64,000 nucleotides of DNA from Cunninghamia lanceolata (lineage: Eukaryota; Streptophyta; Pinopsida; Cupressales; Cupressaceae), in the NCBI GenBank assembly GCA_027924645.1, contig BSBN01001484.1:1860001-1924000 (forward strand). Direction: 5' to 3'. Under the pieces are notes generated by a model that ran no database searches, had not been told where the DNA came from, and saw only the letters and a list, made by a program, of their open reading frames with translations. Below, piece after piece: positions 1-9,492 of this stretch (position 1 is the first letter of the stretch; every line of letters begins with the position of its first letter). The translations under genes were made by a program, and so were the position numbers.

Positions 1-1130
1 TGAATCATTTTGAAAGAAACGATGGAATACCTGGAAATATGTTGCAGCTTGGGATAGGTTCAATCAACAAAGTCGCCACCTCTCACAAAGAGGACATAAT
101 ATCAACAAGGCACTTTTGTTTTCTAGATTCATCACCCCAGCAGAGTACCACATGATCATTCTTTGGTATTGCTACAACTTCACTGGAAATTTGAATCTCC
201 AGCCTTCAAATCACTTGACTCTTCCCCAATAGAGTCACCATCTGTTGGATTTTTCTCCCGAATCCGCAGAGGGTTTGCCACTTCCAATGCATAGGCAGAT
301 TTGGCCAACAAATACAGGAGGTTGCGTGTGCTTCCTCCCCTTTACTTCTAGTTCTGCCGCACCAAGGGGGGTATCCCTATTAGCTAGAGCTTTCACTTTA
401 ACTCACCCAATGACAAAAAGTTTAGATTTACAATAACAGGAAGAATACTCTCATGTGTGGACCAAGATTTTCATGATAGATCACAAGGCTGGCAACATTC
501 TTGGACATATCTAACTGGTTAGGAATGAGAGTATGTAGGGGTCCTATTCCTACTTCCTACAAACTAATAGGTGGGAATTATGAAATGGTTTATTTTTAAG
601 TTTTGGATGCAAGACAGGGGGTTTTGGATCATAACTACTACACAAGGAGCAAATTGGTGCCTATCTCAGGGCAAGGAGTCAACTAGACATATACAAGAGA
701 ATGGTTTGCAATTGGCATCCAAGTTTCAAGGGGTTAGAACTGGTATTTGCCTTACAAATATCACCCAAGACTGAGTATTTAGCTGCCTCTACTTACAAAT
801 ATCCTAGCTGACATACAACCTTCTCCATACTTAACCTAAAATAGTTTAATCCACTCCTTGAATGGAAGTCATAGATCAAGCATGCAATATAGCAAATCTA
901 TATCCTAGAATCTGAGTAACCCTTAGCAACCAGATTCAAAAGAAGCTATGCATATAGCAAATGGAGACAGACAACTAAGCACATGCAACAATGCATTTCT
1001 CATATAAAAACAACAATGAAACTGAACATGTGTGCAAAATACACTCAAATGCAACACATAAACTCCAAAGAAGAGAGAACAGCCAAGAACAACTCTATTT
1101 TTCATTATTTTTTCTAGAAAATGCCCAAGT
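1..1130. other. No recognisable gene; unassigned repeat-like sequence
   Basis: I see no conserved protein motif on either strand. The open frames here are short (about 60 to 75 residues), lack family motifs and are scattered over all frames. No LTR end, PBS or PPT was recognised. It is probably decayed transposon sequence, but that is inference only. Confidence 0.4.
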
Positions 1131-2715
1131 CTTCAACCACCTGAAAAATGAGTGACACAGTTCTCTATATAGCAAGGATGTGTACTCAACATTAATTACA
1201 CTGGCATTTCAAAATTTTACCAAATACATTGCACTTCAGAATTGGTGCTCAAAAATATTCAATGCAGCAGAAAGACAAAAGGAAGGGAGCAGGTGGAATC
1301 GGGGAATGTGCAACCGACTGAAGGTTTTCTTCATTAAAAATAGTGTTTGGCTTGTCATTCATTGAGTAATGCCTCTACAAATCTGCCATTAATGCCAACC
1401 AACCTGCAGGATGCATCAGTTGCATGCCTTGAACTTCCTTCCCGCTTGAAAAGTGACTGTGGATGCATACAAATCCCTCGCTTTCTAAAATTTAAATTGG
1501 AGCCATCGATTTCCCTTCTCCTGCCAAGATCAATGGCTTTAGATCACTTTGAAAAGTCACCAGCCAATTAAATCGTGCCACATAGTTGTCTTTTTGCCAT
1601 CACTGACTTTTCCCTGTCTCATTTTGCCTTTTTCGCCTATGCACATGTAAAAGCACATACATACAACTGCCACATACAAGTTGCGGACCCAAAACCATTA
1701 TGAAGCACATTGAATTTTCTATCGGGTCCAACTTGCATGTTCCTCCATTTGCATATCGATTTGCATATACAATGCACATAACATGCAAGCCACGGATGCC
1801 AGCCACTTTATCAATCGGATCGGGAGAAATTGAAATCCGAGCCTTCTATCTCATTCTTTTGCATATTGGCATATACAACGCCATATACATGCAAGCCATG
1901 GATGCTAGTGCTGAATTCGCCAAATTTGACCCTTGAATCAGGTTCGGCTTGTATATCGTTCCCTTGTATGTTCGCCTTGCATATCAGCTTGCATAATGCA
2001 TTATACAAATGCAATATACAAGCAAAAACATAAATTCAATCGGATCTGAGCTTTTATCAACTACATTGCATACCTTTTCGGGTCCGGCCAATGCATATTA
2101 GGAATGCATGTTCCTTTGTATGTGCAAACATACAATCACACTTGTATATGCAACTGGTGGACCCATGCTTTGGTTCTTGCTTTGCATATATCTTCCTGTA
2201 CATTGTCATCGATGAATCTACCCAATATACATTTGCTTGGTATGTTGTCGAATGTACAAGACCACTTGTATCTTTTCATTGCATGTATTTTTGACATACA
2301 TTTACCTTTGCATATGCATCAGCCGTTGTAAATTTTTCTTGCATCTTTTCCATTATATGTAGTCCTTGTATGTCTAAACATACAAACCTAATATACAAGC
2401 AAACTCAACGTACAACTATAGAATATTCCAGGAATCTACGAAAGATTCCTCAATGTATATGCACCTATTTCAAACCCGACATGCATACAAGGAGGTATAT
2501 AACTTATTATTTCCATTTTTTGAAGGCCAATTGAGCATTCTGCAAGCCTACCAATGTACATTTGCATTTGCATATACAAACCCCTTTGTATATACAAAGA
2601 TACATGCATTTAAAACTATTTTTTGCACTTTTAAACTGCAAAGGCCAAAAGACCCAGAATTTTTTGGATTTTTTATGAAGGGGCCTGTAGATTTAAATGC
2701 CTGAAACTTGAATGT
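1131..2715 (-). mobile_element. Reversed LTR-like fragment rich in TACAAA/GCATAT words
   Basis: Read on the minus strand, this stretch has the same unusual word use as the LTRs at 50696-53620 and 60049-62902: dense TACAAA, TTGTAT and GCATAT words, short GGACCC/GACCCG islands, a CCAAT plus GCCACAT block near 1565-1590, and a run of AGGC-AAAAAGGC type just inside it. It is diverged and not a close copy, so I call it a relative of that LTR class. The exact ends are not visible. It abuts a copia fragment at about 2716. Confidence 0.5.
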
Positions 2716-2719
2716 TTAT

Positions 2720-3390
2720 GCAGGCACCAATAGGTACCATATGCTTCAGCTGTAGGAAGTTTAATGTACGCCATGGTATGTATGAAACCGGATATTGCAC
2801 ATGTTGTAGGAGTCGTAAGTAGGTATATGAGTCATCCTAAATTGGAGCACTAGAATGTGGTAAAATGGATTCTCATATATTTGAGAGGCACATCCAATAA
2901 ACACTTATGTTTTGGGGGCTCTAATATTGATTTAGCAGGTTATGTAGACTTAGATTTGGAAGGAGATATTGATACCAGGTGGAGTACTATAGGTTATGTC
3001 TTTACTGTAGGTGGGACAGCGGTGATTTGGATCTCCAGGTTGCAAAAGGTGGTTGCTTTATCCACCACGAAGGTAGAGTATGTAGCTGCAACAGAGGCAA
3101 GGAGATGATATGGCTGCAATCTTTCATGGAAGAATTGGGCAAACAATAGGCTAATAGTTCTTTGTATATAGACAGTCAAAGTGCCATACATCTTGCAAAT
3201 AATTATGCCTTCCATTCAAAGACCAAACACATACAGCTCAGGTATCACTTCATCCGGTCAGTGTTAGATGATGGACAGTTAAGGCTAGAAAAGATACATA
3301 CAAATGAAAATCCAGTGGATATGTTCACAAAGGTAGTGACAATGGAGAAGCTGAGCTCCTCTTCAGCTTCAGTTGGTCTTCAAGACTGAA
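2720..3390 (+). pseudogene. Ty1/copia pol 3' end: RT tail and RNase H (broken)
   Basis: The translation follows the C-terminal part of copia Pol. The order is the PYASAVGSLMYAM block and PDIAHVVGVVSRYMSHP of the RT tail, then the RNase H stretch with GYVFTVGGTAVIW, SRLQKVVALSTT, EYVAATEA, DSQSAIHLA, TKHIQLRYHFIR and a C-terminal NPVDMFTKVVT. The RNase H acts on the RNA strand of the RNA-DNA hybrid during reverse transcription. A TAG stop lies near 2850, and the frame is lost near 3106, after the EAR residues. Integrase and most of RT are missing to the left, where the sequence changes to the LTR-like fragment. It is followed by a PPT and 3' LTR on the same strand, so it is the 3' remnant of one element. 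Confidence 0.88.
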
Positions 3391-3510
3391 AACAAAATTC
3401 ATAATAGTAGAGTCTAGGGTGCTTATTTCCAGTGGGAGCTACAGGGTCAACAGTGTTATGATCAGTCTCCAAGTAGGAGATGATATGGTGTGGAGTCTAA
3501 TTAGTCTCCA

Positions 3511-3519
3511 AGTGGGAGA
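3511..3519 (+). other. Polypurine tract of the copia remnant
   Basis: AGTGGGAGA lies two bases before the TGTTG start of the 3' LTR, the usual place for the plus-strand primer. A similar, diverged tract is repeated just upstream (3473-3480), within a short CTCCAAGT duplication. Confidence 0.7.
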
Positions 3520-3520
3520 T

Positions 3521-4038
3521 TGTTGTTATATGGAGCCTAATCAGACTCAGAGGTTAAATTTACCCCACTTTTATTGGCATAGTTTCCCCCCAAATTATTT
3601 AATGGGGTCAAGGGGCATCACCCCTTGTGGGGATTTGGGGGCAATGCCCCCAAGACTGGGTCAAGGGGTAACGCCAATGGAATGTCAACAAGATTTTTTA
3701 TTATTTTATTAAGGTGTCAGGAGTTATTTTTCTATTGGCTGGCATAAAAAAAACCCTATTTTTGTAACCAACATAAGGCTTGATAAAAGTGGCTAAGGGT
3801 TAGGGTTTCTATTGATGTATTGTAGCATTTTGCAGTGGTATTGAGTTTCAAGGATTACTGGTTGTAATTGGTTTGATTTACGGGATAATAATATTGGACT
3901 CTGTTGGTGGATGTAGCCTGAGTTTGGGTGAACCATGTTAAAACTTGTCTCTCATTGTTATTATTTCTGTGTATTTTCAATCCTCTGTTTAATCTTTATT
4001 TGCATTTAATTGATATCTTATGTCGGCTAACCCTAACA
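3521..4038 (+). mobile_element. 3' LTR of the copia remnant (518 bp)
   Basis: It begins TGTTG after a PPT and ends CTAACA, giving TG...CA ends with a short inverted repeat. Its outer flank is a minus-strand Ty3/gypsy gag that stops abruptly here, so this element inserted into that gag. The reversed solo LTR at 12528-12953 is a relative: it shares the block around the words TTAACATGGTTCACCC and the GC palindrome. The matching 5' LTR is not in the window. Confidence 0.82.
3609..3653. repeat. Two adjacent GC-rich palindromes inside the copia LTR
   Basis: The first is AAGGGG-CATCA-CCCCTT. The second is TTGGGGGC-AA-TGCCCCCAA, whose two arms pair almost perfectly. A matching GGGGGC..GCCCCC palindrome occurs in the related solo LTR at 12873-12892, so the feature is kept within the family. 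Confidence 0.75.
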
Positions 4039-5036
4039 AATGGCATGACTCTTTTCACAAATTTGACAATTCTCAACTTTGTCCAAAGGACACTCTCTTA
4101 ACAGATGTTTATTTCGACACCTAGGGTAGTCTATGGATAAGGTCTCAGGATTACATGTTTTGGCCTGTATTCCATCTAAAGTGGTGTTTAGCTGAACAAG
4201 GATATCAATTTTCAAATTTGTTATTTCCTCTCGCATTTTACAAATTTCATTTGAGCCCCTCAAGAGATGACTTACGGATGCCTCCATGAGTCCAAGAAAA
4301 TTCTTGCATAACTTAGCAATATCACTGAGTTCAAGTTGGGACACATCTCCTTTTCCCATCAAGTCTAGGCTTCTTCTAGCATCCTCATCAAGTCCCTTGA
4401 GAAACATGGTCTTCATAATTTGTGGGCTCATTGTCTCTTCCCCACATCGTTTGGATAATAAAATGAACCTATCAAGGTAATCTTCTAGGCTCTCATCTTA
4501 TTTTCACCTTAGTTTAAACAATTCCTCTTTCCTACCATTAACTCTATAGTAACTCTAATATTTGTCTAAAAATACAGTCTCCATTTCATCCCACATGGTT
4601 ATTGATCCTGAAACTAACCCCATGAACCAATGCATGGTAGAGTCTCTCATAGTAGATGGAAAGAGTTTTAGTTTCTGGTTATCTGTTTTGTAGTCATATG
4701 TCTGACACAGGACTTTGAACTCAAAAAGCAACTGGTCAAGGTCTTTAGAGGATAACCCTTTAAAGGGTTGTATGATGGAAGGTGAAATATTTTTCATGGG
4801 TGAATCATCATCATCGTTAAGATAAATAGGATAGGTAAATGTTTGGGTTTCTCTCCGTGGGTTATCACCATCTCCATGGTTTTCTCTCCTTCCATTGAAA
4901 GGGATATCATTATTATCATCCATGATGTTAAAATAAATACCTTCCTCCTCAAAGATGTGGTCTGATGGTTGAATGATTTCCTCATCAAAGGTTTGGTCTG
5001 ATGGTTGAGTTTATGGGGTATGTTGGGAAGTCTCAA
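4033..5036 (-). pseudogene. Ty3/gypsy Gag, minus strand (interrupted and broken)
   Basis: Reading from 5036 down to 4033, an acidic N-terminus with DDDDSPMKN leads into a capsid-like Retrotrans_gag region (FKGLSSKDLDQLLFEFKVLC, MHWFMGL, MWDEMETVFLDKY, then SLEDYLDRF and MSPQIMKTMFLKGL). It ends in a Cys/His region (PRCRNKHLLRECPLDKVENC, CQICEKSHAIC) that resembles a nucleocapsid-type zinc-binding segment. Gag would form the particle and bind element RNA. The frame breaks near 4923 and there are stops between 4555 and 4431. The gene ends exactly where the copia LTR (3521-4038) begins, so the rest of gag and pol lie left of that insertion. PBS and LTR follow on its 5' side at 5248-6536. Confidence 0.8.
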
Positions 5037-5247
5037 GCTGATCCTGACTGATCAATTCGTAACAAAGTTCTTCAACTAAGACTTCTACCTCCTTTTTATG
5101 GTTGGAACTACTATTGGAGGGGGTTTTGGTATCAATATTCTATGTGGACCTCATTTCCTGACCATGCAGAAAAAGAAGTCTGACAACTATTTTTGTTCTT
5201 ATTAAAAGAGGTATCCAAGTGTTCTCCTATTAACACTAAAAAGAAGA

Positions 5248-5265
5248 TCCCCAACAACGGTGCCA
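5248..5265 (-). other. Primer binding site of the minus-strand gypsy element
   Basis: On the minus strand this reads TGGCACCGTTGTTGGGGA. It starts with the TGG that pairs with a tRNA CCA tail and is close to the TGGCGCCGTTGCCGGGGA site common in plant Ty3/gypsy elements. It is 4 bases from the LTR end at 5270. Confidence 0.85.
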
Positions 5266-5269
5266 AAAG

Positions 5270-6536
5270 TGACAAGATGTCATGAGGTCCTAACAATTTA
5301 CTTGAAATATGTCAATTATGTCAACCAGGTAGTGTCCAAGGTAGCTTGCAATAGGGAATGAATTCAGGCATCTCATCTTAGCAATAGTTTTTTGAATTTT
5401 TGAACAAGCTTTATCAAAATGAATCTAAACTAGAAAGCATATCACCCTTAATCTAGAAAGCGTTTGAATCTTAAATCTAGAAAGCATATAAACTAACTAG
5501 AAGCCACATGTGCATTTCTAAATATGAATTTCAAAAAGAAAGATAGCTAATCATTAACTGAAAGCAAATTAAACTTGAGCTAACAACTGATAACAAGTTT
5601 AATGGACAAAATAGATGCTTTGGAAATTCTAACATATCAATAGAACTAAAATATTTTTATCTCAGACAAAATATCCTACAGGAACACTCGACAATGCTAA
5701 AATAGAAAGTTACATGAATATAAACAAAAAATATTTACTAAACAAATTTGAACAACACAATTGCATTAAAATAAAACACTTATCTATGATATATCCTTCA
5801 AGTGGCCAGCTCTCAGGAGATTTCCTTATCGATTCAAATCACATGCATTATCTTCAACAGATCCAAAATAACTCCATTCTCATTCGTATTCCCATTTCTC
5901 ATAATATATTACTCTGAATAAACTCAGTTTTTTTCTTCCATAGAAAATTATCACAGAACATAATAGCTGAACATTACTTTCATATTATATATCAGAACAT
6001 AGCATAACATAACATAACACAGCATAACTATTTTTAAGATTACTCATAATCTATACTATCAAAATCCTAAATTTCAAGTGACACATAACTGCCACTTGAA
6101 GAAGTCTTCAATAGAAAAATAGAATTTTAACTAAACTAGATGTCTATTAGATTCAACACAGTAAAAGCTCTGAGTAAAGTCATAAAATGTCTTAAGTATC
6201 TTTAACAAAAAATGAAAGAACTATCGACCAAGTCTTTGATCATGTATTCCTAAATTTTTGGTGCCCTGAGATTCTGGCGCTACTGACTTCAGTTGCTTTT
6301 AAGTCCCACTAGGCACTTCATAAAAACCTACATTAATACATAGACCTTTACACATGATCATGTCAACATTAGTGGAAAACTTCAAATAATTAGAAAACAA
6401 GATTTGTACATCATTCTATCAAAAATAAACAAATGTTGCTCATAAAATTAGTAAATTGGCATGGTTTGGGTAATTTGGGATACTATGGAAAGGGTTCTAT
6501 GATTTATTATGAAATGAGGTTAATTATACCTCATCA
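5270..6536 (-). mobile_element. 5' LTR of the minus-strand gypsy element (1267 bp)
   Basis: The plus strand starts TGACAAGATG and ends CCTCATCA, so the minus strand has TG...CA ends. The inner end sits next to the PBS. The outer end joins, at 6537, a copia LTR missing its first roughly 270 bp, which places this insertion inside that LTR. The opposite LTR is not in the window, so no age or target duplication can be read. Confidence 0.78.
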
Positions 6537-7811
6537 CTCATATCCAAAGGTTCAGCCTTTGATTAGTTCTAGAAGCATATCTTCAAGTAGCCTAAGTCCA
6601 GCATTGTAGAGAACAGAGGTAATCATAACGAAACACTCATTTGTTTTGGTCCGCATTCCTCTAGTATTAGATATTTAGTTATGTAGTTTTGAGGTATAGT
6701 AAACACTTGTATGAAGTGTCTAAATATAGAGTTGCAAAGTCTAAGGTCTACTAGAAAGATAGTTATGATCCACTAAGTATCTCTACATAGTTTGACAGTG
6801 ACTAGTTGTGATAGAGTCTGTGTTCCAGCAATCCGCAATTTGCTGCATGTTGATACTATGTTCTACAATTCTAGAGGTATGATATGTGATGTCTAAGGAG
6901 TCTTTGATATGGTTTTGAGCAAGTCTTGTGGTCTGCAATAAATGCTATGATCTTACAGTTAGACTAAGTTAGTAACAGTCTGTGTTTGAGGCTGACATGA
7001 TAGTTTGATTTGTGTGCGGTAAGTTCTATTGATTAGAACTTTATCCTAAGTGATTTTATAGTTGGAGCTGACATATGAGAAGGTGTTTCAAATGTTATCT
7101 TGGTCCACAAAGGATATTGGTGACAGAATTAGGCTGACAAGCTACTCAAAGCATGAATACAAGTTTAATCTTCATAGGCCGGCCTAATATGAAGATTCTA
7201 ATTGTTGCGGATATATATATGAGATCCAATTCGGTGTTTGGTGTGTGTATGACATGCAAAAATTTGTGATTTTGTGAAGACGATAAGTGCAGAAGAAGAG
7301 AGATCTTGTTTTTCATGTAAGAACAGAGCAATGTAGTAGAGCAGTAGAAGATGAAGAGTTTTGAGTCAATTTTCTGAGCATAATTGGAACTATAATCATG
7401 CATTTGTAGATGCAATTCCAATAGTTCATTCTAGCAGTGAGCCACCGCTTCATTTCTATCTTTCTTTAGGCAATAAGCATGTTTTGGCAGTGAGCCACCC
7501 TTTGGCAGTGAGCCACCCCTTGGTAGTGAGCCTTTTTACAGTGAGCATTTTGGGTAGTGAGCCTCTTTGTAATTCAGTATTGTTACTACATAATATATTG
7601 TGAGCTAACACTCACCGTGGTTTTGCCCTTTTTGGGTTTTCCACATAAAAATCCTGGTGTTCATGTGTCATGCCTTGTGGATGTTTATGTTATGTTTAAT
7701 TTTCTTTAATGTTGTTGAATGGGAAAATGAATTAATGATTTAATGAGTGTATGGTTTAAAAGAATATTAATTCACCCCCACCCCCCCTCTCAATATTTTG
7801 GGTTTTCAACA
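6537..7811 (+). mobile_element. 5' LTR of the aORF1 element, 5'-truncated
   Basis: From 6537 it matches the 13807-15090 part of the 3' LTR nearly base for base, with scattered substitutions and repeat-number differences, and ends TTCAACA just before the PBS. The first roughly 270 bp, present in the 3' copy, are cut off by the gypsy insertion. Confidence 0.9.
7432..7570 (+). repeat. AGTGAGCC tandem repeat in the 5' LTR
   Basis: About seven degenerate units around the core GGCAGTGAGCCACCCTTT, spaced irregularly. The 3' LTR has about six units in a different arrangement, so unit number changed after insertion. Confidence 0.8.
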
Positions 7812-7812
7812 A

Positions 7813-7829
7813 TTGGTATTAGAGCCTGG
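7813..7829 (+). other. Primer binding site (initiator Met tRNA type)
   Basis: TTGGTATTAGAGCCTGG follows the LTR end by one base and closely resembles the TGGTATCAGAGC site used by many plant copia elements. Confidence 0.9.
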
Positions 7830-7864
7830 TTCCTTGAAAGAAGTCTACCAGTTTAAGGAAGACC

Positions 7865-9073
7865 TTGGAGATTAACCACATGGCAAGTAAAAGGTACTCT
7901 ACTCTTGAAACTGTAGAAGAAGAATGCATGCTTGTCAATGAAGAAGAACGCAAAGTTGCTCTTGAAGATCTTGAAAGGACTGAAATAGAAAATAGGGATC
8001 TAAAAGAAAATGTCAAGGAAGCAGATGAGTGCATCAGAAAATTAAGGGAGAAAGTCAAGAGATTCAAAGAAAAGCATAATGAGGTTAGTGAACAATTGAA
8101 TGATCTAAAAATGAAAGTTGTAGAAAGAGCAAAAGCAGAAGAAGATCTGAATCAACTGGTGAAAGGCAAATTAGAAGAATGTGCTAAGATTGAAAAGGAA
8201 GTTGGGAACCTAAAGTCTGATTTGGAGAAAGAGAAGAGTTATGAAGAAAAATTTAAGATAAGTTCTACAAAACTTGATGAGATGCTTGCTAGCCAGAAGA
8301 ACTCTAATGACACAGAAGTCTAGGGATTTGAGAAAGGAGAAAGTTCTAAAATAGGTCAAGAAAAGAATGTTGAGATCAAGAAGGACAAAGCAAGCAGATC
8401 TAGAATCAAATGAATAGACCTAGAAAACCACCAGTAAGGCAACCAAATTCTCAAAGGTAGCCCTCTTTCAATGGTTATTGTAATGCATGCAATAAGTTTG
8501 GTCATAAGGCTACTCAATGTAGAAGCAGAGTGAATCAAAATGTTCCATCATTTTCTTTTCTGGTCAGTGCTTCACTTGCAATAAAGTAGGTCATAAAGAT
8601 AATTAATGTAGAAGTTAGATAAGGAATGGTTACAACAATGGAAGGAATGCTCAAACTTTCAAAGGTAATTGCTTTATATGAAATAAATTTGGTCATAGAG
8701 CTAGTGAATGCAGAAGTCGAATAAGGAACAACTATAATAATGGAAGGAATGCTCAATCTTTCAATGGGAATTGATTTGCATGCAATAGATTTGGACACAT
8801 GGCTAACTAATGCAGATCAAGGATGAATGGAAGGAACAATGGTCAAAGAAATGTTGTATGTTTCAATTGCAATAGGCCTAAACACATTGGAAGATTCTAC
8901 AGAAGTAAGAATATGAAGAAAGATAATCAGGCAGAGATGAAGAAATCGGTACAAAAGGTAGATCTGGTAGAGATCAAGAAGGAGATGAACGTGATTTGGG
9001 TTAAGAAGGAAGTACATGAGTTCAAGGATGAGTCTGCACCAGACTCTAGTGTAGATACTTCCTCCAGAAAGTA
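7865..9073 (+). pseudogene. Copia gag remnant: coiled coil plus zinc-knuckle array
   Basis: The frame opening at 7865 gives about 150 residues of Glu/Lys-rich heptad-like sequence (VEEECMLVNEEERKVALEDL and onward), which reads as a coiled coil. The usual N-terminal copia Gag domain is absent, so the gene starts within the C-terminal half. After a stop at 8321 come five CCHC-type knuckles (8479-8900). The tail, with WVKKEVHEFKDES and a GSSGSGGA segment, is typical of copia Gag ends. Stops and a frame change separate the parts, so no single protein can be made. Gag would bind RNA and build particles. It follows the PBS closely, as expected for gag. Confidence 0.8.
8479..8900 (+). repeat. Five tandem CCHC zinc-knuckle units
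   Basis: Each unit is 42 nt with a C-x2-C-x4-H-x4-C plan, starting at 8479, 8568, 8670, 8772 and 8859 (spacing 87-102 nt). Unit 1 (CNACNKFGHKATQC) is intact. Units 2 to 4 have stops or a lost Cys, and unit 5 (CFNCNRPKHIGRFY) lacks the last Cys. Flanking linkers are also repeated (asparagine-rich, with arginine after each last Cys), which suggests tandem duplication of a knuckle plus linker. Confidence 0.85.
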
Positions 9074-9074
9074 A

Positions 9075-9492
9075 ATTGGGAGCTCTGGCTCAGGGGGAGC
9101 TTAAATGACAAATCTTGTTCCCCCAGCTAGAAAAGTGGTGTTAACATTTAGTACAAAGGTATAAGCTAGAAAACAAGATAACAGAGCTTTTGAAGAAGAT
9201 TCCAGTAGAAAAGAATCTAATGTGGTGGATTGCACAGCAATTTAGATCGACTGTGAGTGGTAGAGAAAGAATTTGACAACTTTTTGAATCAAGCATTTAT
9301 GGCGATTAGGTTTCAATGAAAAAGGGTTTAAAAGGAAATCACATTGCATTCAAACCCTCAAGAGACTAAGGAGATTTGAGCAGTGGAGTACAAAAGTGAA
9401 TTCAAACATTTGGTGAGAAGAAACCCTAATTGGAAGCAAAGATTAAGGTATTTATAGTTTTTACTCTTTTAAGGTTTTATTGAACTGTGAAA
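9075..9492 (+). other. Spacer between gag remnant and aORF1
   Basis: No pol motif is seen where copia protease and integrase would normally start. The sequence is A-rich with many stops in all frames. It may be the leader of the extra reading frame. Confidence 0.5.

Noticed and set aside
245..774. Two short plus-strand frames at the left edge
   Set aside because: Too short, non-ATG or unsupported starts, no recognised motif.
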